From: Mycobacterium shimoidei
Lineage (GTDB): Bacteria; Actinomycetota; Actinomycetes; Mycobacteriales; Mycobacteriaceae
Length of the DNA stretch: 64,000 bases
Assembly: GCA_002101905.1 (NCBI GenBank)
Contig: LQPU01000040.1
Span: 40,544 to 104,543, forward strand
Direction of reading: 5' to 3'
The position numbers were made by a program, and so were the translations under genes. Below the pieces are notes generated by a model, which worked only from the letters and a program-made list of their open reading frames with translations, was not told where the DNA came from and did not search any database. Every line of letters starts with the position of its first letter. Within the stretch, counting starts at the first letter, position 1. Shown here piece by piece: positions 51,001-57,831 of this stretch.

Positions 51001-52599
51001 TCGCACTTCGCCGCCTGCCAGTTTGACGCGATCGCCGAGATGCTGGCGGATCGCAGTTTCGTCGACGACCGCCGACGCGTCGTAAATGCGGGGCTTTGGC
51101 AGGGTCGCGATGCCGTGACCTCAAACCTGAGAGTGCTTGCGGGCGATGCAAACACAACGTCTTCGGTCATTGCACTCCGCGGGGAACGGCTCGTGCTCTC
51201 TCGTAACTGGTTTGCGAATAATGACCTGCAGCACGGGAATTTCGGCTTCGAGTTGCTGGGTGTCATTGAGGTAGACGCCGACAACCGAATAGCCGCAATC
51301 GTTGTGTTCGACCCCGATGACCTCAACACTGCTTTCGAGGAACTCGAAAGGCGATACGTCGCGGGAGAAGCAGGTGCCCACTCACGCACCTGGTCGGTAA
51401 TGACACGCGCTTACGAGATTCTAAATGCGCGGGGACTTCCGCCGACGACGCCGGACTGGGTGAACGTCGACCACCGCCACGGGGCCACGTTTGCGCCCGG
51501 CGACTTGACTGCGTACATCTCTGCCGCGTGGAAAGACCTCGAACAGTACCTCCATATCCACATTGAGGCTGTACACCGGCTGAGCGACTCCGCCGCGGTC
51601 GTGACTCAGGTACTGCAGGGGACCACGCGGGACGGCTTCGATGCCGAGTGGCGGACGATCAACCTTTACACGGTCGACGGCGATTTGATCAGTCGCTGCG
51701 AGCTTTTCGACGAGGCGGATCTCGACGCCGCATTCGCTCGCTTCGACGAACTCACTCGGCCAGTCCGACAACTGGAAAACGCGACGAGTCACGCGTTCGA
51801 GCGACTGCTGGCCTACATCTCGGCTGGCAAATGGGACACGGTAGCTGAAATCACTGCGGAAGACTTTTCCATCGACGATCGCCGGCGGGTAGTGAACGCG
51901 GGCATCAGACATGGTCGAGATGACGCCATCAAAGATTCGCGAGCGGCCGCCGCGGTGGGCTTCACGGTAACAATGCTGGGCGTCACGGCAATCCGCGGTG
52001 AGCGCCTCGCTTTGATCCGTGTCCGCGCCTCAGGCCCTGACCCCGAAGCGGTTCAGAACGACGCGCTCAACCTCGTCGAGGTCAACCCCGACGGGCGCTA
52101 CACGGCGATAGTCGTTTTCGACCTCGAAGACATCGATGCAGCCTTCGAAGAACTCGACAGCCGTTACCTCGCCGGCGAAGCAGCCGCCTACGCGCGGACA
52201 TGGTCTGCCATGACGCGGATCCAAGCCGCATACAACAGACACCAAATCACCTCGACGACGATGGAAGACTGCGTAAGCATCGATCACCGGCAAGGCAGAG
52301 GGTTCGAGTCCGGCGACCTTATCCCTTTCCTCCGCGCCACATGGAATGTCGCCCCAGATGTCAAGGGTCACATCGAGACCGTGCATCGGCTGAGCAGTCT
52401 TGGAGTGGTCGTCACCGAGGTGATGACGGGAACCTCACTGGAGGGCTTCGATGCGGAGTGGCGCGAGATCGGCCTTTTCGCATTCGAGGGTGACCTCGTC
52501 TGCCGGTTCGAGTTGTTCGACGAGACGGATCTCGACGCGGCGCTCGCTCGCTTCGACGAGCTCGATCACCGGCAGCCGGCGGACGACAGCAGCGGCTAG
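45037..52599 (+). CDS. Giant SARP/BTAD - nucleotide cyclase - AAA ATPase - multi-NTF2 signalling protein
   Basis: A single 2520-codon frame. Residues 17-105 are an OmpR-type winged helix (VELGVLGPLQVQRNGVPV, ALQTHISALRRTLGD); 110-257 a BTAD helical domain; 269-435 a class III cyclase with metal Asp in LLTDIEGSTAAWE, Lys in VIKTRGEGDATF and the VNRAARL Asn/Arg pair. From about 466 there is an AAA/STAND ATPase with Walker A GEPGVGKT (497-504) and Walker B LVLDDLHW (610-617). A helical, TPR-like region runs to about 1285. Residues 1289-1434 are one NTF2-like domain; 1435-2520 are four units of 266-275 residues, each with an LENAASR-type domain (DDRRRVVNAG) and a second domain (IDHR, GFDAEWR). 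It probably binds DNA, makes cAMP and senses ligands through the repeats; function unproved. The GTG start is uncertain (45037 or 45067). Confidence 0.85.
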   Translation: MLNRLPDDVDVTTLHAVELGVLGPLQVQRNGVPVIIPGAKPRAILTMLGLRDGSVVPAETLIELLWGDDPPRTAAKALQTHISALRRTLGDGFVLTEGTGWILSISQTDASRYKLATKMARDAAAAGDTSQAVTRFEEALTLWRGVPELPDSRRGMSEKTRWTESHASLVEDRADALLATGRAAEIIGELEAAVADAPLRERRWGQLMLALYRAGRQGEALGAYKRARSLLADELGVDPGPELRRLEAAIVAQDTALETPVAQQSPTVMRAVTFLLTDIEGSTAAWEADADAMAVALARHDELVEQIVTSRGGRVIKTRGEGDATFSVFERPSAAAAAAIELQDAISHEPWALHEPMRIRISLHTGEAELRDGDYFGRAVNRAARLRSLAVGGQILCSGATAELVIDSLPDDVLLADLGMRQLRNLARPEHVFELRLQTADDAPAEQTTDAPMQRPDLPAVLGGPGPFIGRHRELEKLLAAWQTALSDGMHAVLIAGEPGVGKTRLAGEWSGQAYQLGAVVLYGRCDEDLGAPYQPFAEAFRSLVPCIGAKRLRGLRGVEALLALVPGLVDVLPDVAAPTRADPDTERYALFDAVVAVLELASASAPIVLVLDDLHWAAKPTLLLLRHLLRFGDHARVQVVGTYRSTDLDRSHPLAAMLADLHRDGTANRLTLGGLDEQDVTAYVAEAGYDDEELARALAAVTGGNPFFLIEALRHVDESGGVWDPSTLPQGVREAVSRRLSRLPSETNKALAAAAVVGSRFALDLVEQVTEQDLVDAFDEACKAGIVIEEPGGRYRFNHAIVRQSLLAELPSVRRMRLHQRIATTLEAQPGADDELLAELAYHYFECAWAGNAAKAVEYCRRAADQAMARLAYEGAADLYDRAVHALEEIDDELPDRDEHAADLLVARCEALLAAGDVVSAAGAVSQLQESTAVSTRIAAWATCLDGLLSMLIHPERLDEVEAALGAAAEKLARLGDAAGEAKAHTVHAACLARLGRIGDCEVALDNALTAARRARDHRRVNPVLAGAPLAALWGPNPVPRAGGRCLDVVRLLRITTDSPAVEATSTRCQAVLEAFRGRAAAARRMIDSARRTVTELGLRHALLEVEQFAGIVELVVDDPASAEPHLRQAYKGFRRMGLDADTAETAALLGRTCLALGRDAEADELCAESERLAGNALKASIAWRTLRAHLLSCRGEHDEAARVAEAAVDLAERTDLLVDHGEACLALATVLSAAGDHVKARSAAERAADLYERKGAAALVERARRVLGKRVVAAAPAAPEAPSAEPDNACVRAVRRLDAAYDRGGWEEVEQLVAAVVSTESRRRLVGRSLGDLPYREWVREARLFRETVGPVRYRHAIVAVRGERLALTRLEVGPADLSPGAPRDEFLQLYGVDEEGHICLHLRFDVEDLDDAIAELDARYARFEGEIRRVRLENAASRADRRSNELFAERRWDEISALLAEDIRIEDRRRGFRRESNDRATEIANIQAIAAVGGETVTATPLALRGDRLYLSHVRCEGRDARPPSVDADLLMVDALAITEVDANGLIVARTYFDLDDMDAAIAELDARNLAGEAAPFAQAWSLVAEGYAGFNRREFLATTPDAVSIDHRRGPAFAPGDFIDYIQAAWNDSPDTKIYIEAVHRLSSIGAVVTHVARGISDEGFDAEWRDVFLLIGEGNLVSRCELFNEADLDAVIARFEELNRPTPQLENAASRLYERLKVCYAARDFEAITEMLADNVWSEDRRRVVNSGFRQGPDAMIAELAGLAEAEIDLASEVVATRGASLVLNRLRAGSHPLSSDGFYSLVFDVIEIDVNGRFVARIVFDANDIEGAIAELDARYLAGEAAPYARVWQSAMDTLGELNRHAPGPMIRGLSYTDRRRVPFGPRDFGRAVEELWALASDTRYRFTAVHALDAHGVVASLIIEGSAEYGNELQWARAFLLVPEEPRLEIYQESDVDVAIARFEELKRPAPRLENAASRLNERLLSHFAACQFDAIAEMLADRSFVDDRRRVVNAGLWQGRDAVTSNLRVLAGDANTTSSVIALRGERLVLSRNWFANNDLQHGNFGFELLGVIEVDADNRIAAIVVFDPDDLNTAFEELERRYVAGEAGAHSRTWSVMTRAYEILNARGLPPTTPDWVNVDHRHGATFAPGDLTAYISAAWKDLEQYLHIHIEAVHRLSDSAAVVTQVLQGTTRDGFDAEWRTINLYTVDGDLISRCELFDEADLDAAFARFDELTRPVRQLENATSHAFERLLAYISAGKWDTVAEITAEDFSIDDRRRVVNAGIRHGRDDAIKDSRAAAAVGFTVTMLGVTAIRGERLALIRVRASGPDPEAVQNDALNLVEVNPDGRYTAIVVFDLEDIDAAFEELDSRYLAGEAAAYARTWSAMTRIQAAYNRHQITSTTMEDCVSIDHRQGRGFESGDLIPFLRATWNVAPDVKGHIETVHRLSSLGVVVTEVMTGTSLEGFDAEWREIGLFAFEGDLVCRFELFDETDLDAALARFDELDHRQPADDSSG
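49339..52599 (+). repeat. Four tandem protein-level repeats of about 270 codons (NTF2-like pairs)
   Basis: Units start at 49339, 50164, 50962 and 51772 with LENAASR/LENATSH and end just before the next. Each has an A half (DDRRRVVNAG, ALRGERL, FDLDDIDAAFEELDSRYLAG-type end) and a B half (IDHR, IEAVHRLSS, GFDAEWR, ELFDEADLDAAFARFDEL-type end). Copies have diverged, most in the second unit's B half, so this is an old internal duplication rather than recent slippage. An extra A-type half unit precedes at about 48901-49338. Confidence 0.85.
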
Positions 52600-53519
52600 T
52601 CGGCCTCGGCGACCGCGATGATCGTCTTGCCGGGCTTGCGACGCGCAGGGTCGAATGCCGAGGGCGCCTCGGCCAGTGAACATACCGCTGTCGGAAGCGG
52701 TCGCAGTCGACCGTCGCGAAGTCTGCGCTCGAGCGCGACGAGACCTGCCCGGTCGGGTTCGACGACGAAGAAGATTGCGCGTCCGTGCTCTGGTTGGACG
52801 TGCGGTGGTTCAGCGACGCTGATCAAGGCACCACCGGAACGGACCAACTTCGCTGAAGTTTCGAGAATTTCACCACCGAGTACGTCGAATACCACGTCAA
52901 CCTCGCCGACCTCATCCAGCCGATCCCGTCCCAGATCCAGGAATACCTCGGCACCAAGACCAAGCACGGTGTCCTTGTGCTCGGTACGGCCGGTGCCGAT
53001 CACGCGGGCTCCCGCCCCGCGAGCAAGCTGCACCGCCATGGAACCAACGGCGCCGGCCGCGCCGTGAATCAGGACGGTCTGGCCCGTGACAAGATGTGCG
53101 TGCGTGAATAGGCCCTGCCATGCGGTCAGCCCGGAGATCGGCACCGCGGCCGCCACCGCGTGATCAATACCTGCCGGTAACGGCGCGAGATTACGAGCCT
53201 CCACAGCGACGTATTCCGCGAGAGAGCCGTTGCGGGCCCAGTCGGTGAGCCCGAACACCCGCTGACCCACGGTCAATCCCGTTGTTCCGTAGCCTAGTTC
53301 GGCGACGACTCCGGAAACGTCGTGCCCCGGGATACTGGGGGCCCGATCGCGGCCCGCGCGGTCAGTCCAGGTTGCCGGCCAGTCGAGCTCCCCCGGAGTG
53401 AAGCCTGCGGCATGGACCCGGACGATGACGTCGTTTTCCGCGGCGTGCGGATAGGGCATCTCGGCTAACGCGAGCCCACCTAACCCCGCGGCGCGGTCAC
53501 GGGCAACAACCGCTCGCAT
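52596..53519 (-). CDS. Zinc-independent quinone oxidoreductase-like medium-chain dehydrogenase
   Basis: A 307-residue MDR protein. The N-terminal GroES-like domain lacks the zinc cysteines (GHDVSGVVAELGYGTTG instead), and the Rossmann domain reads TVLIHGAAGAVGSMAVQLARG with NADPH-type residues, as in quinone oxidoreductases. ATG 53519 gives the family start MRAVVARDRA. Its stop and the stop of the giant gene share the four bases CTAG. It is eight bases downstream of the nitroreductase gene and likely co-transcribed with it. Confidence 0.87.
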   Translation of the reverse strand: MRAVVARDRAAGLGGLALAEMPYPHAAENDVIVRVHAAGFTPGELDWPATWTDRAGRDRAPSIPGHDVSGVVAELGYGTTGLTVGQRVFGLTDWARNGSLAEYVAVEARNLAPLPAGIDHAVAAAVPISGLTAWQGLFTHAHLVTGQTVLIHGAAGAVGSMAVQLARGAGARVIGTGRTEHKDTVLGLGAEVFLDLGRDRLDEVGEVDVVFDVLGGEILETSAKLVRSGGALISVAEPPHVQPEHGRAIFFVVEPDRAGLVALERRLRDGRLRPLPTAVCSLAEAPSAFDPARRKPGKTIIAVAEAD

Positions 53520-53527
53520 CAGCGGGA

Positions 53528-54217
53528 TCAGCCGACGGCCAGCAGTGTGGGAGAGGGCCACAGCGGTTGTGGTACCTCGACGCCGAATGGTGAATCCCAG
53601 TGATTGCGGGACGAAACCTCATGCACCGGACGCCTATTGGCGGCGACACCCCACTTGCCGCGGGGGTAACCCAGTGCCAGCATCGCCGACATCGTCCAGC
53701 CTTCCTCAACGGGCACGCCCAGTAGTTTGTTCACCTCATCGGCGAAATTGCGGAGCACCATTGTCATGACCCCGCCGACGCCCTCGGCACGGGCGGCGAG
53801 CAACGCACTCCAGATCGCCGGGTAGATATTGGCGCCGCCGAGGTCGTCGATGGCAAAGACGAAGAGCAACAAGGGAATTTCTTCGAAGTGATCAGCTAGG
53901 TAATCTCCCGAGCCCTTGATTCGGCGCATCGTTTCCGCGTGAGCGGCCGGGTCGGCACCGGGCGCCGGCGCCGCCATGGGTCCCGTCCCGGTCCTGAACT
54001 TCTCGTATTCCAGAGCGCGGGCCTGGCGGAACAGCTGGGCGAACTTGCGTATCAGCTCGGGATCGTCAACGGCCAAAAAGTGCCAGCGCTGCGTGTTACC
54101 CCCGTTGGGAGCACGAACGGCCGCGTCGAGGATGCGGGCCTGGGTGTCCAGCGGGATCGGATCAGGCCGCAACCGCCGCATCATCCTGGTGGTGTACAGC
54201 GCCTCGTGGATGTCCAT
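53528..54217 (-). CDS. Nitroreductase-family flavoprotein
   Basis: A 229-residue FMN enzyme of the nitroreductase family: MMRRLRPDPIPLDTQARILD and AVRAPNGGNTQRWHFLAV at the N-terminus form the FMN and active-site region; LLAARAEGVGGVMTMVLRNF and LALGYPRGKWG are the C-terminal FMN contacts. It reduces nitro groups or quinones with NAD(P)H. GGAAAGGGG lies six bases before the ATG. It is followed by the quinone-oxidoreductase gene in the same operon and preceded by a decayed aldo-keto reductase. Confidence 0.87.
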   Translation of the reverse strand: MDIHEALYTTRMMRRLRPDPIPLDTQARILDAAVRAPNGGNTQRWHFLAVDDPELIRKFAQLFRQARALEYEKFRTGTGPMAAPAPGADPAAHAETMRRIKGSGDYLADHFEEIPLLLFVFAIDDLGGANIYPAIWSALLAARAEGVGGVMTMVLRNFADEVNKLLGVPVEEGWTMSAMLALGYPRGKWGVAANRRPVHEVSSRNHWDSPFGVEVPQPLWPSPTLLAVG

Positions 54218-54364
54218 TGCTGCCCCTTTCCACTACGGGATTGGCCCAGTTTGCGCTGCTGCACGGCTGTTCCACCAGCGAATTGCCGCCGTTTCCCCCA
54301 CGGAATCTGACATACGCGGATTCGGCCGTCGACGACTCCCCAATCGACGGGACCGACTCGTCGG

Positions 54365-55146
54365 TCAGGCGGCGGAGCGTTGCGCGGCGGGTCGGCGACG
54401 CAGGCTTGGCTCCGTGATCGCCGGTGGCGTGTAGGCCACATTGTTGGGTCCGGCGTCGGTATCGGGCGGAGCGATCTCATCGATCTGGTCGAGGATTTCG
54501 TCGTCGAGGGTGACGTCACCGCCGGCCAGCAGGTCGTCGAGCTGTTCGCTGTGCGCGGCCCGATGATCGCCGAGGTGACACCCGGGTGAGCGATCGCGAA
54601 CGCCATCGCGAGGTGGGTCATGCGCAGGCCGGCCTTATCCGCGAGCGGGATGAGCTGTTCGACGACCTCGAGCTTGCGCTCATCGTCGAAGTGCTGCGGC
54701 ATACCACCGGACCGGTGAGTGTCGGCCTGCTTGCCCTTGCGGTATCGGCCGGTGAGCAGACCCTGACCCAACGGGCTCCACACCAACGTGCCCATCCCGT
54801 AGCGCTGACAGATCGGCAGCACCTCGCGTTCGATGCTGCGATTGATGATCGAGTACGGCGGCTGCTCGGTTCGGAAGCGCTCGAGTCCGCGCCGCTGCGC
54901 GACGCACTGCGCTTCGACGATCTCCGAGGCCGGAAAGGTCGACGACCCGATCGCGCGCACCTTGCCGCTGTGGATCAGGTCGGAAAGCGCCGACAGTGTC
55001 TCTTCGACGTCGACCGTCGGGTCGGGGCAGTGGACCTGATAGAGATCGAGGTGATCGGTGTGCAGCCGGCGCAGGGAGTGCTCGACCGCGGCGATGATCC
55101 ATGGGCTGACCTGAATTTCGGTCCGGCCCAGCGCGCGGTACTTCAT
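54365..55146 (-). pseudogene. Aldo-keto reductase remnant (internal deletion plus frameshift)
   Basis: The frame begins MKYRALGRTEIQVSP, the normal aldo-keto reductase start, but jumps at about 55097-55105 straight to a block like VEHSLRRLHTDHLDLYQVH, which belongs about 95 residues further on in intact relatives. The lost part contains the catalytic Asp, Tyr and Lys. Near 54548-54558 the frame shifts by one base; the other frame then continues with EQLDDLLAGG and a normal C-terminus to a stop at 54365. Two independent lesions make this a pseudogene rather than a sequencing error. It overlaps the DUF385 gene stop by four bases. Confidence 0.85.
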
Positions 55147-55568
55147 CCTTCTCCCCTGTTGTCGAACACGACTTCGACGAGAGGGCTGCGTGCGAGCCAC
55201 TCGTCGAGGTCCTGGTGTCCGCCGACCCGAGCGGCGATCTCGGGCTGGTTCTGCAGGTCAAGTACCGCGGTGATCACGCGCCGCCGGGTCGGCTCGTCGA
55301 CCGGCCTCGCGGTGGCGGGCAAATCGGCCGTCACCCCGTGTTTGAGGTGCACGACAAATCGCGGATTGGCTTGCAAGTTCGCATACCAGTCGCGATGCAC
55401 CGGCATGCCGGTCAGATACCAACGACCGTCGACGCGATGTAACCAAACCTCAATGCGGCGCGGGATACCGCTGCGCCTGCCCAGCGTGGTGATGTCGATG
55501 GTGCGCTCAACCGGAGAGGACTCCGGCCCGATGTCCAGGGCGCGCGCGACGGCGTCGTCCACGCTCAC
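55143..55568 (-). CDS. DUF385 / deazaflavin (F420)-dependent nitroreductase-like protein
   Basis: A 141-residue split-barrel protein of the Ddn/DUF385 family, many members of which bind F420 or heme. Family blocks are IDITTLGRRSGIPRRIEVWL, WYLTGMPVHRDWYANLQANP and VVHLKHGVTADLPATA. GTG 55568 has AAGGGGG nine bases upstream, favouring it over a longer start at 55658. It is translationally coupled (ATGA) to the decayed aldo-keto reductase, so it was the first gene of a four-gene reductase operon. Confidence 0.85.
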   Translation of the reverse strand: MSVDDAVARALDIGPESSPVERTIDITTLGRRSGIPRRIEVWLHRVDGRWYLTGMPVHRDWYANLQANPRFVVHLKHGVTADLPATARPVDEPTRRRVITAVLDLQNQPEIAARVGGHQDLDEWLARSPLVEVVFDNRGEG

Positions 55569-55769
55569 GGTGCGCTGCCCCCTTGATAGTTCGGCGTCCT
55601 TGCCCGGCCCAGAGATGCTTGATGCCAGTGTGCGGCTTCCGTCCCGTCGCCCGGCCATCGCCGATGTGCCATGTATCCCACAAGAAGCGACATGACAGTC
55701 CGTCGACGTTCAGACGGATCAGATCTGCATCCGGTTCAGCGATCGCGTAGACCATCGCTGCTCGGTTAA

Positions 55770-57548
55770 CTAGAGCGCCGGGACGTTTGCCCGCCCCGGT
55801 GGAGGATTCGGCCGCGCCGGCGGGCGGGTCGGCTGCGCCGGTGGAACCGGCGGCTGCGCGGGCGGGCTGAGTTCCTGCAGCGGTGGCGTGGTGGGCTGCA
55901 CCGGCGCGGCGGGCTGCACCGGCGCGGCGGGCTGCATCGGCGACGTGGGTGCTTGCACCGGCGGGCTGGTTGCCTCCGCGGGCGGGCTGGCTGTCGGTGC
56001 GGGCGGCCCAGCCTCCTGCACCGGCATCGACTGGGGGAACGGCACCGGGTAGGGGTTGCCGGCGTTAAATAACGTGCCGGTCACCACATTTGGTATGCAC
56101 TGCGGGAGTCTGGGCAGCGCATCCAGGAACGGGGTGCCGAAATTGGGGCGACTCGGGTCGAAGGTATTGAAGTCGAACGCGTTGGTCATATCGCCGGTAA
56201 TCCCCCGCCGCCACGGAGTGAGGTTCGGCACCTCGGCCCCGAACCGGGTTTCGATCAGCCGCAGCTGCGAGGTGTGGTCGTAGACCGTGGAGTCCACTCG
56301 CCCGCCGCGGCTGTACGGCGAGACCACAATGCACGGGACGCGGTAGCCCAGGCCGATCGGTCCGCTGATGCCGCCGGAACCCTCGACGTTGTTGACGATG
56401 GACTGCGGGATGAATTCGCCGGGGGTGCCGGGCGGGGCGGTCGGAGGCGTGACATGGTCGAAGAAGCCACCGTTTTCGTCGTAGCTGATGATGACCGCCG
56501 TCTTCTCCCACACCTTCGGATTCGACAACAGAATGCGCAGTAGGTTGACGATGCCGACCGCGCCGAGCGACACCGGCAGCGCCGGGTGTTCGCACTCGAT
56601 CACCGGAGCCACCACCCACGACACCTGGGGCAGTTGATCGGTTGCGACATCGAGAGCGAAGTTCAGCGGATACCGCGGAGTGATGCCCTTGATCCACAGG
56701 TTGGTTTTTGGGTCCAGAGCTTGCTTGAACGCGCTGACCAACCCGTTGAGGATGACTCGGTTGATCGGGCCCAGATCGTGGCTGTTGTAGACCTTCCAAC
56801 TGACCCCGGCTCGTTCCAGGGACTGCGGCATGATTTCCCAGGAGTAGGTGAATTTCGGCCATATCGTCGGGGTTGTCAGCTCTGGGCCGCCGAATTGACC
56901 CTCCGGATCGAGCGTCGCGCTGAGCCAGTACAACCGGTTGGGAACCGTAGGGCCGATCACTGAGCAGAAGTAGTTGTCACACACGGTGAATTTGTCTGCC
57001 AGCAGGTAATGGATCGGTATGTCCTCACGCGTGTAGTAGCCCATCACCGCAGGCGCATTGGCGTCGCCGACGGCCTGGATGGAATTCGGCAGCCACTTGT
57101 CATTGGCGCCGCCGTTGAAGGCGGTGTGCAGACCGGTCCAACTGTGGTCGGGGTCGTTGACGCATTCACCCGAGATGCTCGGTCCGCGCTCGGTGTCCAG
57201 CCGGAACGGCAAGGTGAACTTCGTCGGATCGTTGAAGTCAGTGGGTCCGCCGCCGGATGCGGACGGGGCCCACCCGCGCTGTTTGAACACCTCCGGCGGA
57301 TTGTTCGGGGTGTTGCCGAATCCGTTGACGCCGTAACGCGTTCCGAAGTAGTTGTCAAAGGAATGGTTTTCCTGCATGAACAGCACAATGTGTTCAATGT
57401 TTTGCAGTGAGCCCGATGGGGCCGGCATCGCGTAGGCTTTTTCGATGATCGGGCTGGCCCAATCGGCGAGCATTGCGGCACCGCCCGCTGCGCTGACTTT
57501 AGCGAGAAACTCTCTACGAGACATTCCGTGGAACGGGCTACTGTTCAT
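55770..57548 (-). CDS. plc: Tat-exported phospholipase C with proline-rich C-terminal tail
   Basis: A 592-residue member of the bacterial phospholipase C family (PlcA-D). The N-terminus MSRREFLAKVSAAGGAAML is a twin-arginine signal. The catalytic domain shows IEHIVLFMQENHSFDNYFGT, GECVNDPDHSWTGLH, YTREDIPIHYLLADKFTVCD, SYDENGGFFDHVTPP and VSPYSRGG. It hydrolyses phosphatidylcholine or sphingomyelin outside the cell. After about residue 505 there is an unusual Pro/Ala/Gln-rich tail of 85 residues. ATG 57548 or the in-frame ATG eight codons later can start it. Confidence 0.92.
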   Translation of the reverse strand: MNSSPFHGMSRREFLAKVSAAGGAAMLADWASPIIEKAYAMPAPSGSLQNIEHIVLFMQENHSFDNYFGTRYGVNGFGNTPNNPPEVFKQRGWAPSASGGGPTDFNDPTKFTLPFRLDTERGPSISGECVNDPDHSWTGLHTAFNGGANDKWLPNSIQAVGDANAPAVMGYYTREDIPIHYLLADKFTVCDNYFCSVIGPTVPNRLYWLSATLDPEGQFGGPELTTPTIWPKFTYSWEIMPQSLERAGVSWKVYNSHDLGPINRVILNGLVSAFKQALDPKTNLWIKGITPRYPLNFALDVATDQLPQVSWVVAPVIECEHPALPVSLGAVGIVNLLRILLSNPKVWEKTAVIISYDENGGFFDHVTPPTAPPGTPGEFIPQSIVNNVEGSGGISGPIGLGYRVPCIVVSPYSRGGRVDSTVYDHTSQLRLIETRFGAEVPNLTPWRRGITGDMTNAFDFNTFDPSRPNFGTPFLDALPRLPQCIPNVVTGTLFNAGNPYPVPFPQSMPVQEAGPPAPTASPPAEATSPPVQAPTSPMQPAAPVQPAAPVQPTTPPLQELSPPAQPPVPPAQPTRPPARPNPPPGRANVPAL

Positions 57549-57619
57549 CGCGTATACCTCTCCAGCTGTGGCCGGGCTTAAGGTAAACGCAGACGAGTGG
57601 TTATCCGTTATTCGATTCG

Positions 57620-57653
57620 CAATTGTTACCCGGGTAGGCTCAATTGTTACCCG
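57620..57653. promoter_or_regulatory. Two 13-bp direct repeats upstream of plc
   Basis: CAATTGTTACCCG occurs at 57620-57632 and again at 57641-57653, exactly 21 bases apart (two helical turns). The pair stands 72-105 bases upstream of the plc start in the 283-base plc-TetR gap. This spacing suits a dimeric response regulator binding one DNA face. Confidence 0.5.
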
Positions 57654-57783
57654 TCGTTTCAGCGCGGAATTGATCGCCAGCCCAGCGAGAACGCCGCAAT
57701 TTCCGGTCCTTTCCGGTTCATGCTCGCTGAATAGAAATCGTCGACATCAGCACCACCGAGCCGCAGGTTGCGTCCTCAGCTTG

Positions 57784-57810
57784 TTGACGACCGTCATTGA
57801 CGATCGTCAA
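57784..57810. promoter_or_regulatory. Tandem palindromic TetR operator
   Basis: TTGACGATCGTCAA at 57797-57810 is a perfect 14-bp palindrome. It is directly preceded by TTGACGACCGTCA (57784-57796), a near-perfect second copy. Both are 22-48 bases before the TetR ATG at 57832, where bound repressor would block transcription. Confidence 0.7.
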
Positions 57811-57831
57811 CATCCCCCGTAGTCTCGCTTC

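Noticed and set aside
49339..52599. CRISPR-like or phage-type repeat array
   Set aside because: Repeats are about 800 bases, coding and diverged; no short identical repeats with spacers exist anywhere in the window.
54586..55695. Plus-strand open frame of 369 codons across the aldo-keto reductase remnant and DUF385 gene
   Set aside because: It is antisense to clear homologues on the minus strand, so coding capacity is accidental.
55507..55755. Minus-strand 82-codon frame in the plc-DUF385 gap
   Set aside because: Its second half is the wrong frame of the DUF385 gene, its first half has no recognisable motif and no ribosome-binding site was seen. The 201-base gap (55569-55769) otherwise shows nothing I can name.
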